Below are positions 22,775 through 34,559 of a stretch of DNA of 64,000 nt, piece by piece. The stretch is from positions 16,802,001 through 16,866,000 of the forward strand of contig CM065309.1 of the NCBI GenBank assembly GCA_033032175.1, written 5' to 3'. The notes under the pieces were generated by a model. The model saw nothing but the letters and a program-made list of their open reading frames with translations, was not told where the DNA came from and did not search any database. The stretch's first letter is position 1; the number at the start of each line of letters is the position of its first letter. The position numbers and the translations under genes were made by a program. This DNA is from Saturnia japonica. Taxonomy: Eukaryota; Arthropoda; Insecta; Lepidoptera; Saturniidae.

Positions 22775-23951
22775 ACCTATGTGAACCTGGCACCCGACTT
22801 TGCAAAAAAAATAATTTGATGTTACCATTCGATAGTGCTTCGTTTGTACCCGTTTGTACCACTTTCATTTTCGTTTGTACCTCAAACTGAAAAAAGTTAT
22901 TGCGTTTTCAAAATTTGACCAGCACCCCACTTTGAGATATCAAAATTATGCTAACGGATTCTGATTCTAAATTGCTTGTACACGTTTGTACCTCCTTTAA
23001 TTTTTGTTTATCTCCAAAGCCAAAAAAGTTACAGGGTGTTCAAAATTAAGAAAATTATAACAGGCTTATTTTACAAAATATAGAAAATCTGTAAACGGCG
23101 TTTGTCGTGCAATAGTTTTTGCCTTCAGGAAACGCTTTCAATAATTAAAATATTCCAAAAAATAAGAAAATAAACGCACTTTAAAAATATTTGTGAAAAG
23201 TGCTGAATTTAGTCAATTCTAAACATTTCGTAAAAATCTAAATAAAAGTCGTCGTGCAATCGTTTATACCCCTAGAAAACACTTTGAACATTGAGAATAT
23301 CACATTAGAAAAGAAAATAAATGCACCTGAAATTTTTCATACAAATGAATTTTCATAATTTTCAAAATTTCGCCTATCTTTAAACAAGAATTGTCGTGCA
23401 ATCGTTTGTACCCATTTGAACCTTTTTCATTTCCGTTTTTAACCCAAACTGAAAAAAGTTATTGCATTTCCAAAATTTGACCCGCACCCCACTTTGAGTT
23501 ATCAAAATTATACCAACGGATTCAGATTCCACTTAGCTTGCACACGTTTGTACCTCTTTTAATTTTTGCCTATCTTAAAACACAAAAAAGTTACAGGACT
23601 TTAAAAAAATAAAAATTATAAGAGATTTAATTTACAATATATAGAAAGTCTATGTACTGAGTCCGTCGTGCAATCGTTTGTACCCCTAGAAAACACTTTT
23701 AAATTTGAGAATATCTCCATAGAAAAGAAAATAACCGCATTTGAAATTTTCATATAGTAGAATAGAATTTTCTCAATTTTCAACAATTCGCCAATTTCTT
23801 AAAAAGAAATCGTCGTGCAATCGTTTGTACCCCTAGGAAAAACTTGGACATTTGAGGATATCTCAAAAGAAAAGAAAATAATCGCACCTGAAATTTTCGT
23901 AAAATTGAATTTTCTCAATTTTCTAAATTTTAACAAACTTTAAACAGGAAT

Positions 23952-24830
23952 CGTCGTGCAATCGTTTGTACCCGCAGGAAATGCTTTGAATCTCGAAAAT
24001 ATCTAAAAGGATAAGAAAATAAACGCACTTTAAAAGTGTTTATGAAATAGGGCAGGATTCAGTCAATTCTCAAAATTTCACAAAACTGTAAACGGGAATG
24101 GTTGTGCAATCGTTTGTACCCCTAGGCAAAACTTGGACATTCGAGAATATCTCATAAGAAAAGAAAATAATCGCACCTGAAATTTTCGAAAAATTGAATT
24201 TTCTCAATTTTCAAAATTTCCACAAACTTTAAACAGGAATCGTCGTGCAATCGTTTGTACCCGCAGGAAATGCTTTGAATCTCGAAAATATCTCAAAGGA
24301 TAAGAAAATAAACGCACTTTAAAAGTGTTTAGGAAATAGGGCTGGATTAAGTCAATTCTCAAAATTTCACAAAACTGTAAACGGGAATCGTTGTGCAATC
24401 GTTTGTACCCCTAGGCAAAACTTGGACATTCGAGAATATCTCATAAGAAAAGATAATAATCGCACCTGAAATTTTCGAAAAATTGAATTTTCTCAATTTT
24501 CAAATTTTCAACAAACTTTAAACAGGAATCGTCGTGCAATCGTTTGTACCCGCAGGAAATGCTTTGAATCTCGAAAATATCTCAAAGGATAAGAAAATAA
24601 ACGCACTTTAAAAGTGTTTATGAAATAGGGCTGGATTCAATCAATTCTCAAAATTTCAGAAAACTGTAAACGGGAATCGTTGTGCAATCGTTTGTACCCC
24701 TAGGCAAAACTTGGACATTCGAGAATATCTCATAAGAAAAGAAAATAATCGCACCTGAAATTTTCGAAAAATTGAATTTTCTCAATTTTCAAATTTTCAA
24801 CAAACTTTCAACAGGAATCGTCGTGCAATC
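23952..24830 (+). repeat. 289-bp higher-order satellite array, left arm
   Basis: The phrase 'cgtcgtgcaatcgtttgtac' followed by 'ccgcagg' recurs at 23952, 24241 and 24530, exactly 289 bp apart. Each period has two related halves of about 145 bp. One is marked 'cgtttgtacccgcaggaaat' and the other 'cgtttgtacccctaggcaaa'. Both share GCAATCGTTTGTACCC. Older, irregular half-units extend outward to about 22850. Confidence 0.9.
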
Positions 24831-24959
24831 GTTTGTACCCATTTGAACCTTTTTCATTTTCGTTTTTAACCCAAACTGAAAAAAGTTATTGCATTTCCAA
24901 AATTTGACCCGCACCCCACTTTGAGTTATCAAAATTATACCAACGGATTCAGATTCCAC

Positions 24960-26330
24960 TTAGCTTGCACATTTGTACTTTTTAATTTTTGCCTATCTTA
25001 AAAAAAAAACGTCAGGACTTGTAAAAAAAAATAAAATTATAAGATTTGAATATTATCAATAATAGAAACAGTCTGATCGTCTGCAATCGTTTGTACCCCT
25101 GAAAACACTTTTGAATTTGAAATCTTCAATATAAAAAACCGCATTGAATTTTCAAAAGAGAATAGAATTTTCTGAATTTTCAAAATTCGCCAATTTTTAA
25201 AAGAAACGCCGTGCAATCGTTTGTACCCCTAGGAAAAATTGGCCATTTAGAATATCTTCAAAAGAATAAAAGAATCGCTCCTGAAATTTTCCAAAATTGA
25301 ATTTTTCAAATATCTCAAATTTTAACAAATTTCAACAGCAATTAAAGTGTTTGAAATTGCTGAGATCAATTTCAAAGTTAAAAACTAAAAAGGAATCTAA
25401 CGCAATCGTTTGCTTTTGAACGTTGGCATTCGAATTCTAAAATTTAAAAACTAAACGGAATTTGTTCAAAATTTGACCCCACAAACTTGGAATTCAAATT
25501 TCACAAAGAAAAAAATAATCGTACTGCAATTTTAAAATTAATTTTTTTTTTTTCAAATTTTCAAAAATTTCAACAGGAATTGTCAACTTGACCCATTTAA
25601 CTTTTTATTTCGTATTTAATCAACTAAAAAAGTTCATCGTTTACCAAATTTACCGCACCCCCTTTAAGTTACAAAATTTTCAAGGATAGATTCCACTTAC
25701 TTGCACATTTGTACCTCTTTTAATTTTTCCTCATCTTAAAAACAAAACGTTACAGGTTTAAAAAAAAAAAATTATAAGTTTGAATTTACAATATATAGAA
25801 ATATGTCTGAGAATTGCAAAAGTTTGTCCCCTAGAAAACACTTTGAAATTTGAATTCTAAAATAGAAAATAACCTGCATTTGAATTTTCAAAAAGTAGAA
25901 TAGAATTTTCTCAATTTCTCAATTCGCCAATTTCTTAAATAGAAAACCTGCAATCTTTTGTACCCTGAAAAACTTGGCCTTTAGAATATCTCAAAAAAAT
26001 TCAAAAACGCTCTGAAATGTTCGTAAATTGAATTTTCAATTTTCAAATTTTAACAAACTTTAACAGAATTGTAAATCATTGCCTGAGAATTCTTTGAATT
26101 TAAAAATCTTCAAAATAGAAAATAAACGCATTTAAAATGTTTATGAAATAGGGCTGGATTCAGTCAATTCTCAAAATTTCACAAAACTGTAAACGGGAAT
26201 CGTTGTGCAATCGTTTGTACCCCTAGGCAAAACTTGGACATTCGAGAATTTCAAAGAAAGAAAATCGCTGTAACATTTTCGAAAAAGTTTATCTCAATTA
26301 ATTTTCAAATTAAGAATTCCGAACTTTTAT
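24960..26330 (+). repeat. Degraded satellite stretch in the left arm
   Basis: Satellite phrases such as 'tgcaatcgtttgtacccct' and 'aacccaaactgaaaaaagtt' are still visible but most lines lack one or several bases, mainly in homopolymers. Sequence equivalent to 23410-23700 recurs here at least twice. The matching part of the right arm (about 30990-32370) is clean. This could be poor consensus sequence or real decay. Confidence 0.6.
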
Positions 26331-27619
26331 TCAAAGGATAAGAAAATAAACGCACTTTAAAAGTGTTTATGAAATAGGGCTGGATTCAGTCAATTCTCAA
26401 AATTTCACAAAACTGTAAACGGGAATCGTTGTGCAATCGTTTGTACCCCTGGGCAAAACTTGGACATTCGAGAATATCTCATAAGAAAAGAAAATAATCG
26501 CACCTGAAATTTTCATAAAATTGAATTTTCTCCATTTTCAAAATTTCAACAAACTTTAAACAGGAATCGTCATGCAATCGTGTGGAGCCTTAGGAAACTT
26601 ATATTAAAACTTTATTTAATAAGTAAATTTATTATAATTTGATGCATTTAAAGGTTTAACCAAACATTACTTACTCGGAACGATGATGTATCGGCCTTGT
26701 TCCGTTTTGGAGTGTTTTCCACTTTCAGGTTGAATCCTTAGCGTTATATAAATGAAGATAAATAAATTAGAATTTTGGGTGCGTACTAAATTTACTATCG
26801 ATATTAGAATACACTTATAACCGAGGGGGATGACTGCTTACCATCAGATACAGATGATTTCAATAATAACTACTAACAGCCCCGTTTTGGACCTACAAGC
26901 TACACTAAACGAAGAACACGATATGGTCACTTCCGTTCAACAAAACTTCGAACAAAGTAGTACAATAAATAAAGTCACATTACAACAAAAAAGAATATTG
27001 TAGACACTTTCCAGAATACGATAGAAAAATAAATATACCAACTGTTTTATTAGGTCTATGTGGTCTGCTTCTATTTATCTTAATAGTCCTATTTACCTAG
27101 TATTTCCTGTATTACTTTCGTGTATATTATATATTTGTTTATTGTCAAATTTCCAGGGCATCGGTTAGGTTAATATATTTTTCCTTTCATAGACCATTTA
27201 TAATACGATCACTTTATTTTAATATAGAATTTCATATAATTTTATCATATTTAATTATAATACATTGTTTCTTTACAATGGTCTGTCAACATGCCAATTT
27301 TTGTTACGTCTGATAGTTTAAGGACATATGCAAAGATAAAAATATGTTTTCTTAATCATAGGTTTTCATTATTTACCTATAATTCTACTATTCAAAAACA
27401 TTTTTGTAATTTCAAACGATTATCAATATACGATAGACTTTTGAATAGTGAAAACTGATATTTTTTGAAATATTCGAAAATAGTATAATCATCGATATTT
27501 ATATATTTTATTTGGTAAAGTTATTACCAACAATAATAATTTTAAAAGTACCAAACGAATATAGGAGTCGGAAGTCTCATTCCGAGCTATTTATTAAATG
27601 CATTATTTAATTCTATTTT

Positions 27620-27784
27620 CATGGAATCAATTTCACTTGTGAGAATTATTGTTCCTGCATCGAGCCTGCTCAACGCCGAATATCCAGGGCGCCGCAACAC
27701 TAAGCCGACCACCCGGGTAGCCGCCGCCAGGGCGGCGGTTTCTGCCCTCAACCTACATTGCGTTGATTGTACTGATTGATACCT
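27620..27784 (+). other. GC-rich patch with short open frames in left arm
   Basis: A GC-rich island (about 27650-27780) sits inside AT-rich arm DNA. On the plus strand a 54-codon frame starts ATG GAA TCA at about 27620 and ends in TGA near 27780. On the minus strand a longer frame without an ATG of about 70 codons reads through 'TRVVGLVLRRPGYSALSRLD'. I recognise neither. It may be a captured gene piece. The mirror copy is at 29550-29715. Confidence 0.35.
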
Positions 27785-28242
27785 GACGTAGCAGCTATGG
27801 CGTTGGATCTTGGTTCATATCCTTTAAATCAAACACTGTCTCGTGAGGTGTTAATTTTTTATATGAGACCTTCAATATTGGACTGTAAGATTTTATAAAA
27901 TTACTAGTCGTTACCCCCCCGCCCGCTTTGCTGGGCGTATAATACGGTGGTATTCTTAAATCTAGATTTGAAATTTGGTAGCAATATTTCTTTTACCACG
28001 TAGATACCAGCTACAAAATATATAGACACTATAAATTTTAAATTAATTAGTTTCGAAAATCACAAAGAAAGTTCATGATCCACTTTAATTAACAAAGCCC
28101 TTCTACTTTTTTACTTCATTTTAAACGCTAAATCTTAATTCTCTGCGAATATCCTGTTGAGAGTTCATAGTTTCATTATTTATAAAAGAAATTCACATCA
28201 AATGTTGAACAATTATTCGACCACATTTTTTTTTTTACACAG

Positions 28243-28334
28243 ATTTCCGCATCACCGTGGAGGTACTGTGTCGTATGATGCGTTCCCATTATTTTACATG
28301 GCGGGATCCCCAAGAGGCCTACACCATGTGGATG
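28243..28334 (+). other. Exon-like segment in left arm (captured?)
   Basis: A T-rich tract and 'acacag' (a good 3' splice site) precede 92 bp that read open as (D)FRITVEVLCRMMRSHYF.. in one frame. The segment ends 'gtggatg|gtaataag', an acceptable 5' splice site. The codon phase at the two edges would be 2 and 0. The reading in the next frame is also open but less protein-like. No family was recognised. The inner edge of the arm falls right after the donor site. The mirror copy is at 29000-29091 on the minus strand. Confidence 0.4.
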
Positions 28335-28461
28335 GTAATAAGTTCTTGAATTTTGACGCTTTGTGTCTCTATGAGCGCAGACTGAGACGCGATCTTAGTA
28401 CTCAGTGCTGCAATCTTCTTATAGATGTCATTTAACGAAACTTCTTGACTATTTTTCGACA
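28321..28461 (-). CDS. Small ORF in the loop, coiled-coil-like (hypothetical)
   Basis: Reading minus from an ATG at about 28461, 47 codons start MSKNSQEVSLNDIYKKIAAL and continue with a heptad-like pattern (..STKIASQSALIETQSVKIQELI) until a TAG that lies inside the left arm. The pattern resembles the N-terminal coiled coil of many transposon-encoded accessory or gag-like proteins. The frame looks truncated by the arm boundary, because its last residues come from arm DNA. It may be the remnant of a gene that once filled the element. The family is not identified. Confidence 0.35.
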
Positions 28462-28991
28462 TTTTCTTAATAAATACTCTTAGCACTTAAACACGACGTC
28501 CTTCACTTCCTACCGCAAACTAAACTAAAACAATGTATCTTATTTTTTTTTATATTTGAATTTGTTATAGAAGAAATTAGTTCATAAACATTGCTATTTT
28601 CATCTTAAAAATAACAAAGATTATTACGAGGTAATTGATTTAATCATTGCCAAGATAGAAAAATATAAGAACATTCAAAGTTTTAGGTTTATATACAATG
28701 TTTAGTCTACCTCGCCATTACGTAATAAAAATTATGCAATAATTATGAATATAATAATAATGTAATTGTAAAAATAGAAAGAAATACATAATTTATTCCT
28801 CATTAACTGTTGTGAATAGCGAGATAGACTACATACATGGATGGTAATATCCATATAGATATGGACCATATTCGTATATGGATAGTAATATTATGTTTTA
28901 TCAAAAAAAAAAATGTAAGTAGCATATTAAAGATAAGAAATATGTTTTGGTAGAAAAATAATATCAAAAATAACTTTTTAAAGATGGGTCG
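28343..28991. other. Unique loop of the foldback element
   Basis: These 649 bp have no inverted partner. They include a short minus-strand frame (28321-28461) and otherwise AT-rich sequence with runs such as 'aaaaaaaaaatgtaagt'. No transposase or other domain was found. Confidence 0.8.
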
Positions 28992-31900
28992 CTTATTACC
29001 ATCCACATGGTGTAGGCCTCTTGGGGATCCCGCCATGTAAAATAATGGGAACGCATCATACGACACAGTACCTCCACGGTGATGCGGAAATCTGTGTAAA
29101 AAAAAAATGTGGTCGAATAATTGTTCAACATTTGATGTGAATTTCTTTTATAAATAATGAAACTATGAACTCTCAACAGGATATTCGCAGAGAATTAAGA
29201 TTTAGCGTTTAAAATGAAGTAAAAAAGTAGAAGGGCTTTGATAATTAAAGTGGATCATGAACTTTCTTTGTGATTTTCGAAACTAATTAATTTAAAATTT
29301 ATAGTGTCTATATATTTTGTAGCTGGTATCTACGTGGTAAAAGAAATATTGCTACCAAATTTCAAATCTAGATTTAAGAATACCACCGTATTATACGCCC
29401 AGCAAAGCGGGCGGGGGGGTAACGACTAGTAATTTTATAAAATCTTACAGTCCAATATTGAAGGTCTCATATAAAAAATTAACACCTCACGAGACAGTGT
29501 TTGATTTAAAGGATATGAACCAAGATCCAACGCCATAGCTGCTACGTCAGGTATCAATCAGTACAATCAACGCAATGTAGGTTGAGGGCAGAAACCGCCG
29601 CCCTGGCGGCGGCTACCCGGGTGGTCGGCTTAGTGTTGCGGCGCCCTGGATATTCGGCGTTGAGCAGGCTCGATGCAGGAACAATAATTCTCACAAGTGA
29701 AATTGATTCCATGAAAATAGAATTAAATAATGCATTTAATAAATAGCTCGGAATGAGACTTCCGACTCCTATATTCGTTTGGTACTTTTAAAATTATTAT
29801 TGTTGGTAATAACTTTACCAAATAAAATATATAAATATCGATGATTATACTATTTTCGAATATTTCAAAAAATATCAGTTTTCACTATTCAAAAGTTTAT
29901 CGTATATTGATAATCGTTTGAAATTACAAAAATGTTTTTGAATAGTAGAATTATAGGTAAATAATGAAAACCTATGATTAAGAAAACATATTTTTATCTT
30001 TGCATATGTCCTTAAACTATCAGACGTAACAAAAATTGGCATGTTGACAGACCATTGTAAAGAAACAATGTATTATAATTAAATATGATAAAATTATATG
30101 AAATTCTATATTAAAATAAAGTGATCGTATTATAAATGGTCTATGAAAGGAAAAATATATTAACCTAACCGATGCCCTGGAAATTTGACAATAAACAAAT
30201 ATATAATATACACGAAAGTAATACAGGAAATACTAGGTAAATAGGACTATTAAGATAAATAGAAGCAGACCACATAGACCTAATAAAACAGTTGGTATAT
30301 TTATTTTTCTATCGTATTCTGGAAAGTGTCTACAATATTCTTTTTTGTTGTAATGTGACTTTATTTATTGTACTACTTTGTTCGAAGTTTTGTTGAACGG
30401 AAGTGACCATATCGTGTTCTTCGTTTAGTGTAGCTTGTAGGTCCAAAACGGGGCTGTTAGTAGTTATTATTGAAATCATCTGTATCTGATGGTAAGCAGT
30501 CATCCCCCTCGGTTATAAGTGTATTCTAATATCGATAGTAAATTTAGTACGCACCCAAAATTCTAATTTATTTATCTTCATTTATATAACGCTAAGGATT
30601 CAACCTGAAAGTGGAAAACACTCCAAAACGGAACAAGGCCGATACATCATCGTTCCGAGTAAGTAATGTTTGGTTAAACCTTTAAATGCATCAAATTATA
30701 ATAAATTTACTTATTAAATAAAGTTTTAATATAAGTTTTCTAAGGCTCCACACGATTGCATGACGATTCCTGTTTAAAGTTTGTTGAAATTTTGAAAATG
30801 GAGAAAATTCAATTTTATGAAAATTTCAGGTGCGATTATTTTCTTTTCTTATGAGATATTCTCGAATGTCCAAGTTTTGCCCAGGGGTACAAACGATTGC
30901 ACAACGATTCCCGTTTACAGTTTTGTGAAATTTTGAGAATTGACTGAATCCAGCCCTATTTCATAAACACTTTTAAAGTGCGTTTATTTTCTTATCCTTT
31001 GAGACATTTTCGAGATTCAAAGCATTTCCTGCGGGTACAAACGATTGCACGACGATTCCTGTTTAAAGTTTGTTGAAAATTTGAAAATTGAGAAAATTCC
31101 ATTTTTCGAAAATTTTAGGTGCGATTATTTTCTTTTCTTATGAGATATTCTCGAATGTCCAAGTTTTGCATAAGGGTACAAACGATTGCACAACGATTCC
31201 CGTTTACAGTTTTGTGAAATTTTGAGAATTGACTGAATCCAGCCCTATTTCATAAACACTTTTAAAGTGCGTTTATTTTCTTATCTTTTGAGACATTTTC
31301 GAGATTCAAAGCATTTCCTGCGGGTACAAACGATTGCACGACGATTCCTGTTTAAAGTTTGTTGAAAATTTGAAAATTGAGAAAATTCCATTTTTCGAAA
31401 ATTTTAGATGCGATTATTTTCTTTTCTTATGAGATATTCTCGAATGTCCAAGTTTTGCCTAGGGGTACAAACGATTGCACAACGATTCCCGTTTACAGTT
31501 TTGTGAAATTTTGAGAATTGACTGAATCCAGCCCTATTTCATAAACACTTTTAAAGTGCGTTTATTTTCTTATCCTTTGAGATATTTTCGAGATTCAAAG
31601 CATTTCCTGCGGGTACAAACGATTGCACGACGATTCCTTTTAAAGTTTGTTGAAATTTTGAAAATTGAGAAAATTCATTTTACGAAAATTTCAGGTGCGA
31701 TTATTTTCTTTTCTTATTGAGATATTCTCGAATGTCCAAGTTTTGCCTAGGGGTACAAACGATTGCACAACGATTCCCGTTTACAGTTTTGTGAAATTTT
31801 GAGAATTGACTGAATCCAGCCCTATTTCATAAACACTTTTAAAGTGCGTTTATTTTCTTATCCTTTGAGATATTTTCGAGATTCAAAGATTTCCTGCGGG

Positions 31901-34550
31901 TACAAACGATTGCACGACGATTTCTTGTTAAAGAAATTGTGCAAATTGTTAGTAAAATTGAGAAAATTCAATTTTATGAAAATTTCAGGTGCGATTATTT
32001 TCTTTTCTTATGAGATATTCTCGAATGTCCAAGTTTTGCCTAGGGGTACAAACGATTGCACAACGATTCCCGTTTACAGTTTTGTGAAATTTTGAGAATT
32101 GACTGAATCCAGCCCTATTTCATAAACACTTTTAAAGTGCAGTTTATTTTCTTATCCTTTGAGATATTTTCGAGATTCAAAGCATTTCCTGCGGGTACAA
32201 ACGATTGCACGACGATTCCTTTTAAAGTTTGTGGAAATTTTGAAAATTGAGAAAATTCCATTTTATCGAAAATTTCAGGTGCGATTATTTTCTTTTCTTA
32301 TGAGATATTCTCGAATGTCCAAGTTTTGCCTAGGGGTACAAACGATTGCACAACGATTCCCGTTTACAGTTTTGTGAAATTTTGAGAATTGACTGAATCC
32401 AGCCCTATTTCATAAACACTTTTAAAGTGCGTTTATTTTCTTATCCTTTGAGATATTTTCGAGATTCAAAGCATTTCCTGCGGGTACAAACGATTGCACG
32501 ACGATTCCTGTTTAAAGTTTGTTGAAATTTGAAAATTGAGAAAATTCCAATTTTACGAAAATTTCAGGTGCGATTATTTTCTTTTCTTATGAGATATTCT
32601 CGAATGTCCAAGTTTTGCCTAGGGGTACAAACGATTGCACAACGATTCCCGTTTACAGTTTTGTGAAATTTTGAGAATTGACTGAATCCAGCCCTATTTC
32701 ATAAACACTTTTAAAGTGCGTTTATTTTCTTATCCTTTGAGATATTTTCGAGATTCAAAGCATTTCCTGCGGGTACAAACGATTGCACGACGATTCCTGT
32801 TTAAAGTTTGTTGAAAATTTGAAAATTGAGAAAATTCAATTTTACGAAAATTTCAGGTGCGATTATTTTCTTTTCTTATGAGATATTCTCGAATGTCCAA
32901 GTTTTGCCTAGGGGTACAAACGATTGCACAACGATTCCCGTTTACAGTTTTGTGAAATTTTGAGAATTGACTGAATCCAGCCCTATTTCATAAACACTTT
33001 TAAAGTGCGTTTATTTTCTTATCATTTGAGATATTTTCGAGATTCAAAGCATTTCCTGCGGGTACAAACGATTGCACGACGATTCCTATTTAAAGTTTGT
33101 TGAAATTTTATAAAATTGAGAAAATTCAATTTTACGAAAATTTCAGGTGCGATTATTTTCTTTTCTTATTAGATATTCTCGAATGTCCAAGTTTTGCCTA
33201 GGGGTACAAACGATTGCACAATGATTCCCGTTTACAGTTTTGTGAAATTTTGAGAATTGACTGAATTCAGCCCTATTTCATAAACACTTTTAAAGGGCGT
33301 TTATTTTCTTATCCTTTGAGATATTTTCGAGATTCAAAGTATTTCCTGCGGGTTACAAACGATTGCACGACGATTCCTGTTTAAAGTTTGTTAAAATTTA
33401 GAAAATTGAGAAAATTCAATTTTACGAAAATTTCAGGTGCGATTATTTTCTTTTCTTTTGAGATATTCTCAAATGTCCAAGTAATTCCTAGAGGTACAAA
33501 CGATTGCACGACGATTTCTTTTTAAGAAATTGGCGAACTGTTGAAAATTGAGAAAATTCTATTCTACTATATGAAAATTTCAAATGCGGTTATTTTCTTT
33601 TCTATTGAGATATTCTCAAATTTCAAAGTGTTTTCTAGGGGTACAAACGATTGCACGACGGACTCAGTACACAGACTTTCTATATATTGTAAATTAAATC
33701 TCTTATAATTTTGATTTTTTTTAAAGTCCTGTAACTTTTTTGTGTTTTAAGATAGGCAAAAATTAAAAGAGGTACAAACGTGTGCAAGCTAAGTGGAATC
33801 TGAATCCGTTGGTATAATTTTGATAACTCAAAGTGGGGTGCGGGTCAAATTTTGGAAATGCAATAACTTTTTTCAGTTTGGGTTAAAAACGGAAATGAAA
33901 AAGGTTCAAATGGGTACAAACGATTGCACGACAATTCTTGTTTAAAGATAGGCGAAATTTTGAAAATTATGAAAATTCATTTGTATGAAAAATTTCAGGT
34001 GCATTTATTTTCTTTTCTAATGTGATATTCTCAATGTTCAAAGTGTTTTCTAGGGGTATAAACGATTGCACGACGACTTCTATTTAGATTTTTACGAAAT
34101 GTTTAGAATTTACTAAATTCAGCACTTTTCACAAATATTTTTAAAGTGCGTTTATTTTCTTATTTTTTGGAATATTTTAATTATAGAAAGCGTTTCCTGA
34201 AGGCAAAAACTATTGCACGACAAACGCCGTTTACAGATTTTCTATATTTTGTAAAATAAGCCTGTTATAATTTTCTTAATTTTGAACACCCTGTAACTTT
34301 TTTGGCTTTGGAGATAAACAAAAATTAAAGGAGGTACAAACGTGTACAAGCAATTTAGAATCAGAATCCGTTAGCATAATTTTGATATCTCAAAGTGGGG
34401 TGCTGGTCAAATTTTGAAAACGCAATAACTTTTTTCAGTTTGAGGTACAAACGAAAATGAAAGTGGTACAAACGGGTACAAACGAAGCACTATCGAATGG
34501 TAACATCAAATTATTTTTTTTGCAAAGTCGGGTGCCAGGTTCACATAGGT
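28992..34550 (-). repeat. Right arm of the foldback element
   Basis: Inverted copy of 22775-28342. From inside out: exon-like segment (29000-29091), unique AT-rich section, a GC-rich patch (about 29550-29690), then from 30751 a clean 289-bp satellite array to about 33500 and the irregular outer section to 34550. A few single-base differences from the left arm (for example 'attatcaaag' at about 29240 against 'attaacaaag') show the arms are independent sequences. Confidence 0.85.
30751..33500 (-). repeat. 289-bp higher-order satellite array, right arm
   Basis: The phrase 'gggtacaaacgattgcacga' recurs at 31033, 31322 and 31611, 289 bp apart, alternating with 'ggggtacaaacgattgcaca'. Around nine periods are present, with small indels only. 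Short open frames at 31844-32377 come from the repeat. Confidence 0.9.
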
Positions 34551-34559
34551 CTACCTTAG
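34551..34559 (+). other. Target-site duplication, right copy (CTACCTTAG)
   Basis: Exact repeat of 22766-22774, directly after the inverted end '..cacataggt'. Confidence 0.85.

Larger units (their letters stand above)
22775..28342 (+). repeat. Left arm of the foldback element
   Basis: From outside in: a terminal section with irregular repeats of 'cgtttgtacc' (22775-23950), regular 289-bp satellite (23950-24830), then a poorly ordered stretch (about 24960-26330) in which satellite phrases are recognisable but riddled with small deletions. A short regular satellite piece follows (26330-26580), then unique AT-rich sequence with a GC-rich patch at 27650-27780 and an exon-like segment at 28243-28334. 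Confidence 0.85.
22775..34550. mobile_element. Giant foldback transposable element (11.8 kb)
   Basis: The two ends read ACCTATGTGAACCTGGCACC inward and its exact inverse. The inverted match runs 22775-28342 against 28992-34550, leaving a unique loop of 649 bp. A 9-bp target duplication flanks it, so the boundary was made by transposition rather than by an assembly fold. Inner arms (26583-28342 and 28992-30751) are collinear and almost identical. The outer arms are a tandem satellite. Drosophila FB elements also have long inverted repeats built of tandem units and 9-bp duplications, and they have been linked to the Mutator superfamily. That assignment here is inference. No transposase was found, so it is probably mobilised in trans. 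Confidence 0.85.

Noticed and set aside
23952..33500. CRISPR array
   Set aside because: Units are 289 bp with diverging halves and no short repeat-spacer pattern. The genome is eukaryotic.
22775..34550. The palindrome as a sequencing artefact (missed adapter or folded read)
   Set aside because: A folded read would not leave a unique 649-bp loop and an exact 9-bp duplication at both outer ends. The arms also differ at single bases and in satellite detail. Partial consensus error within the left arm is still likely.
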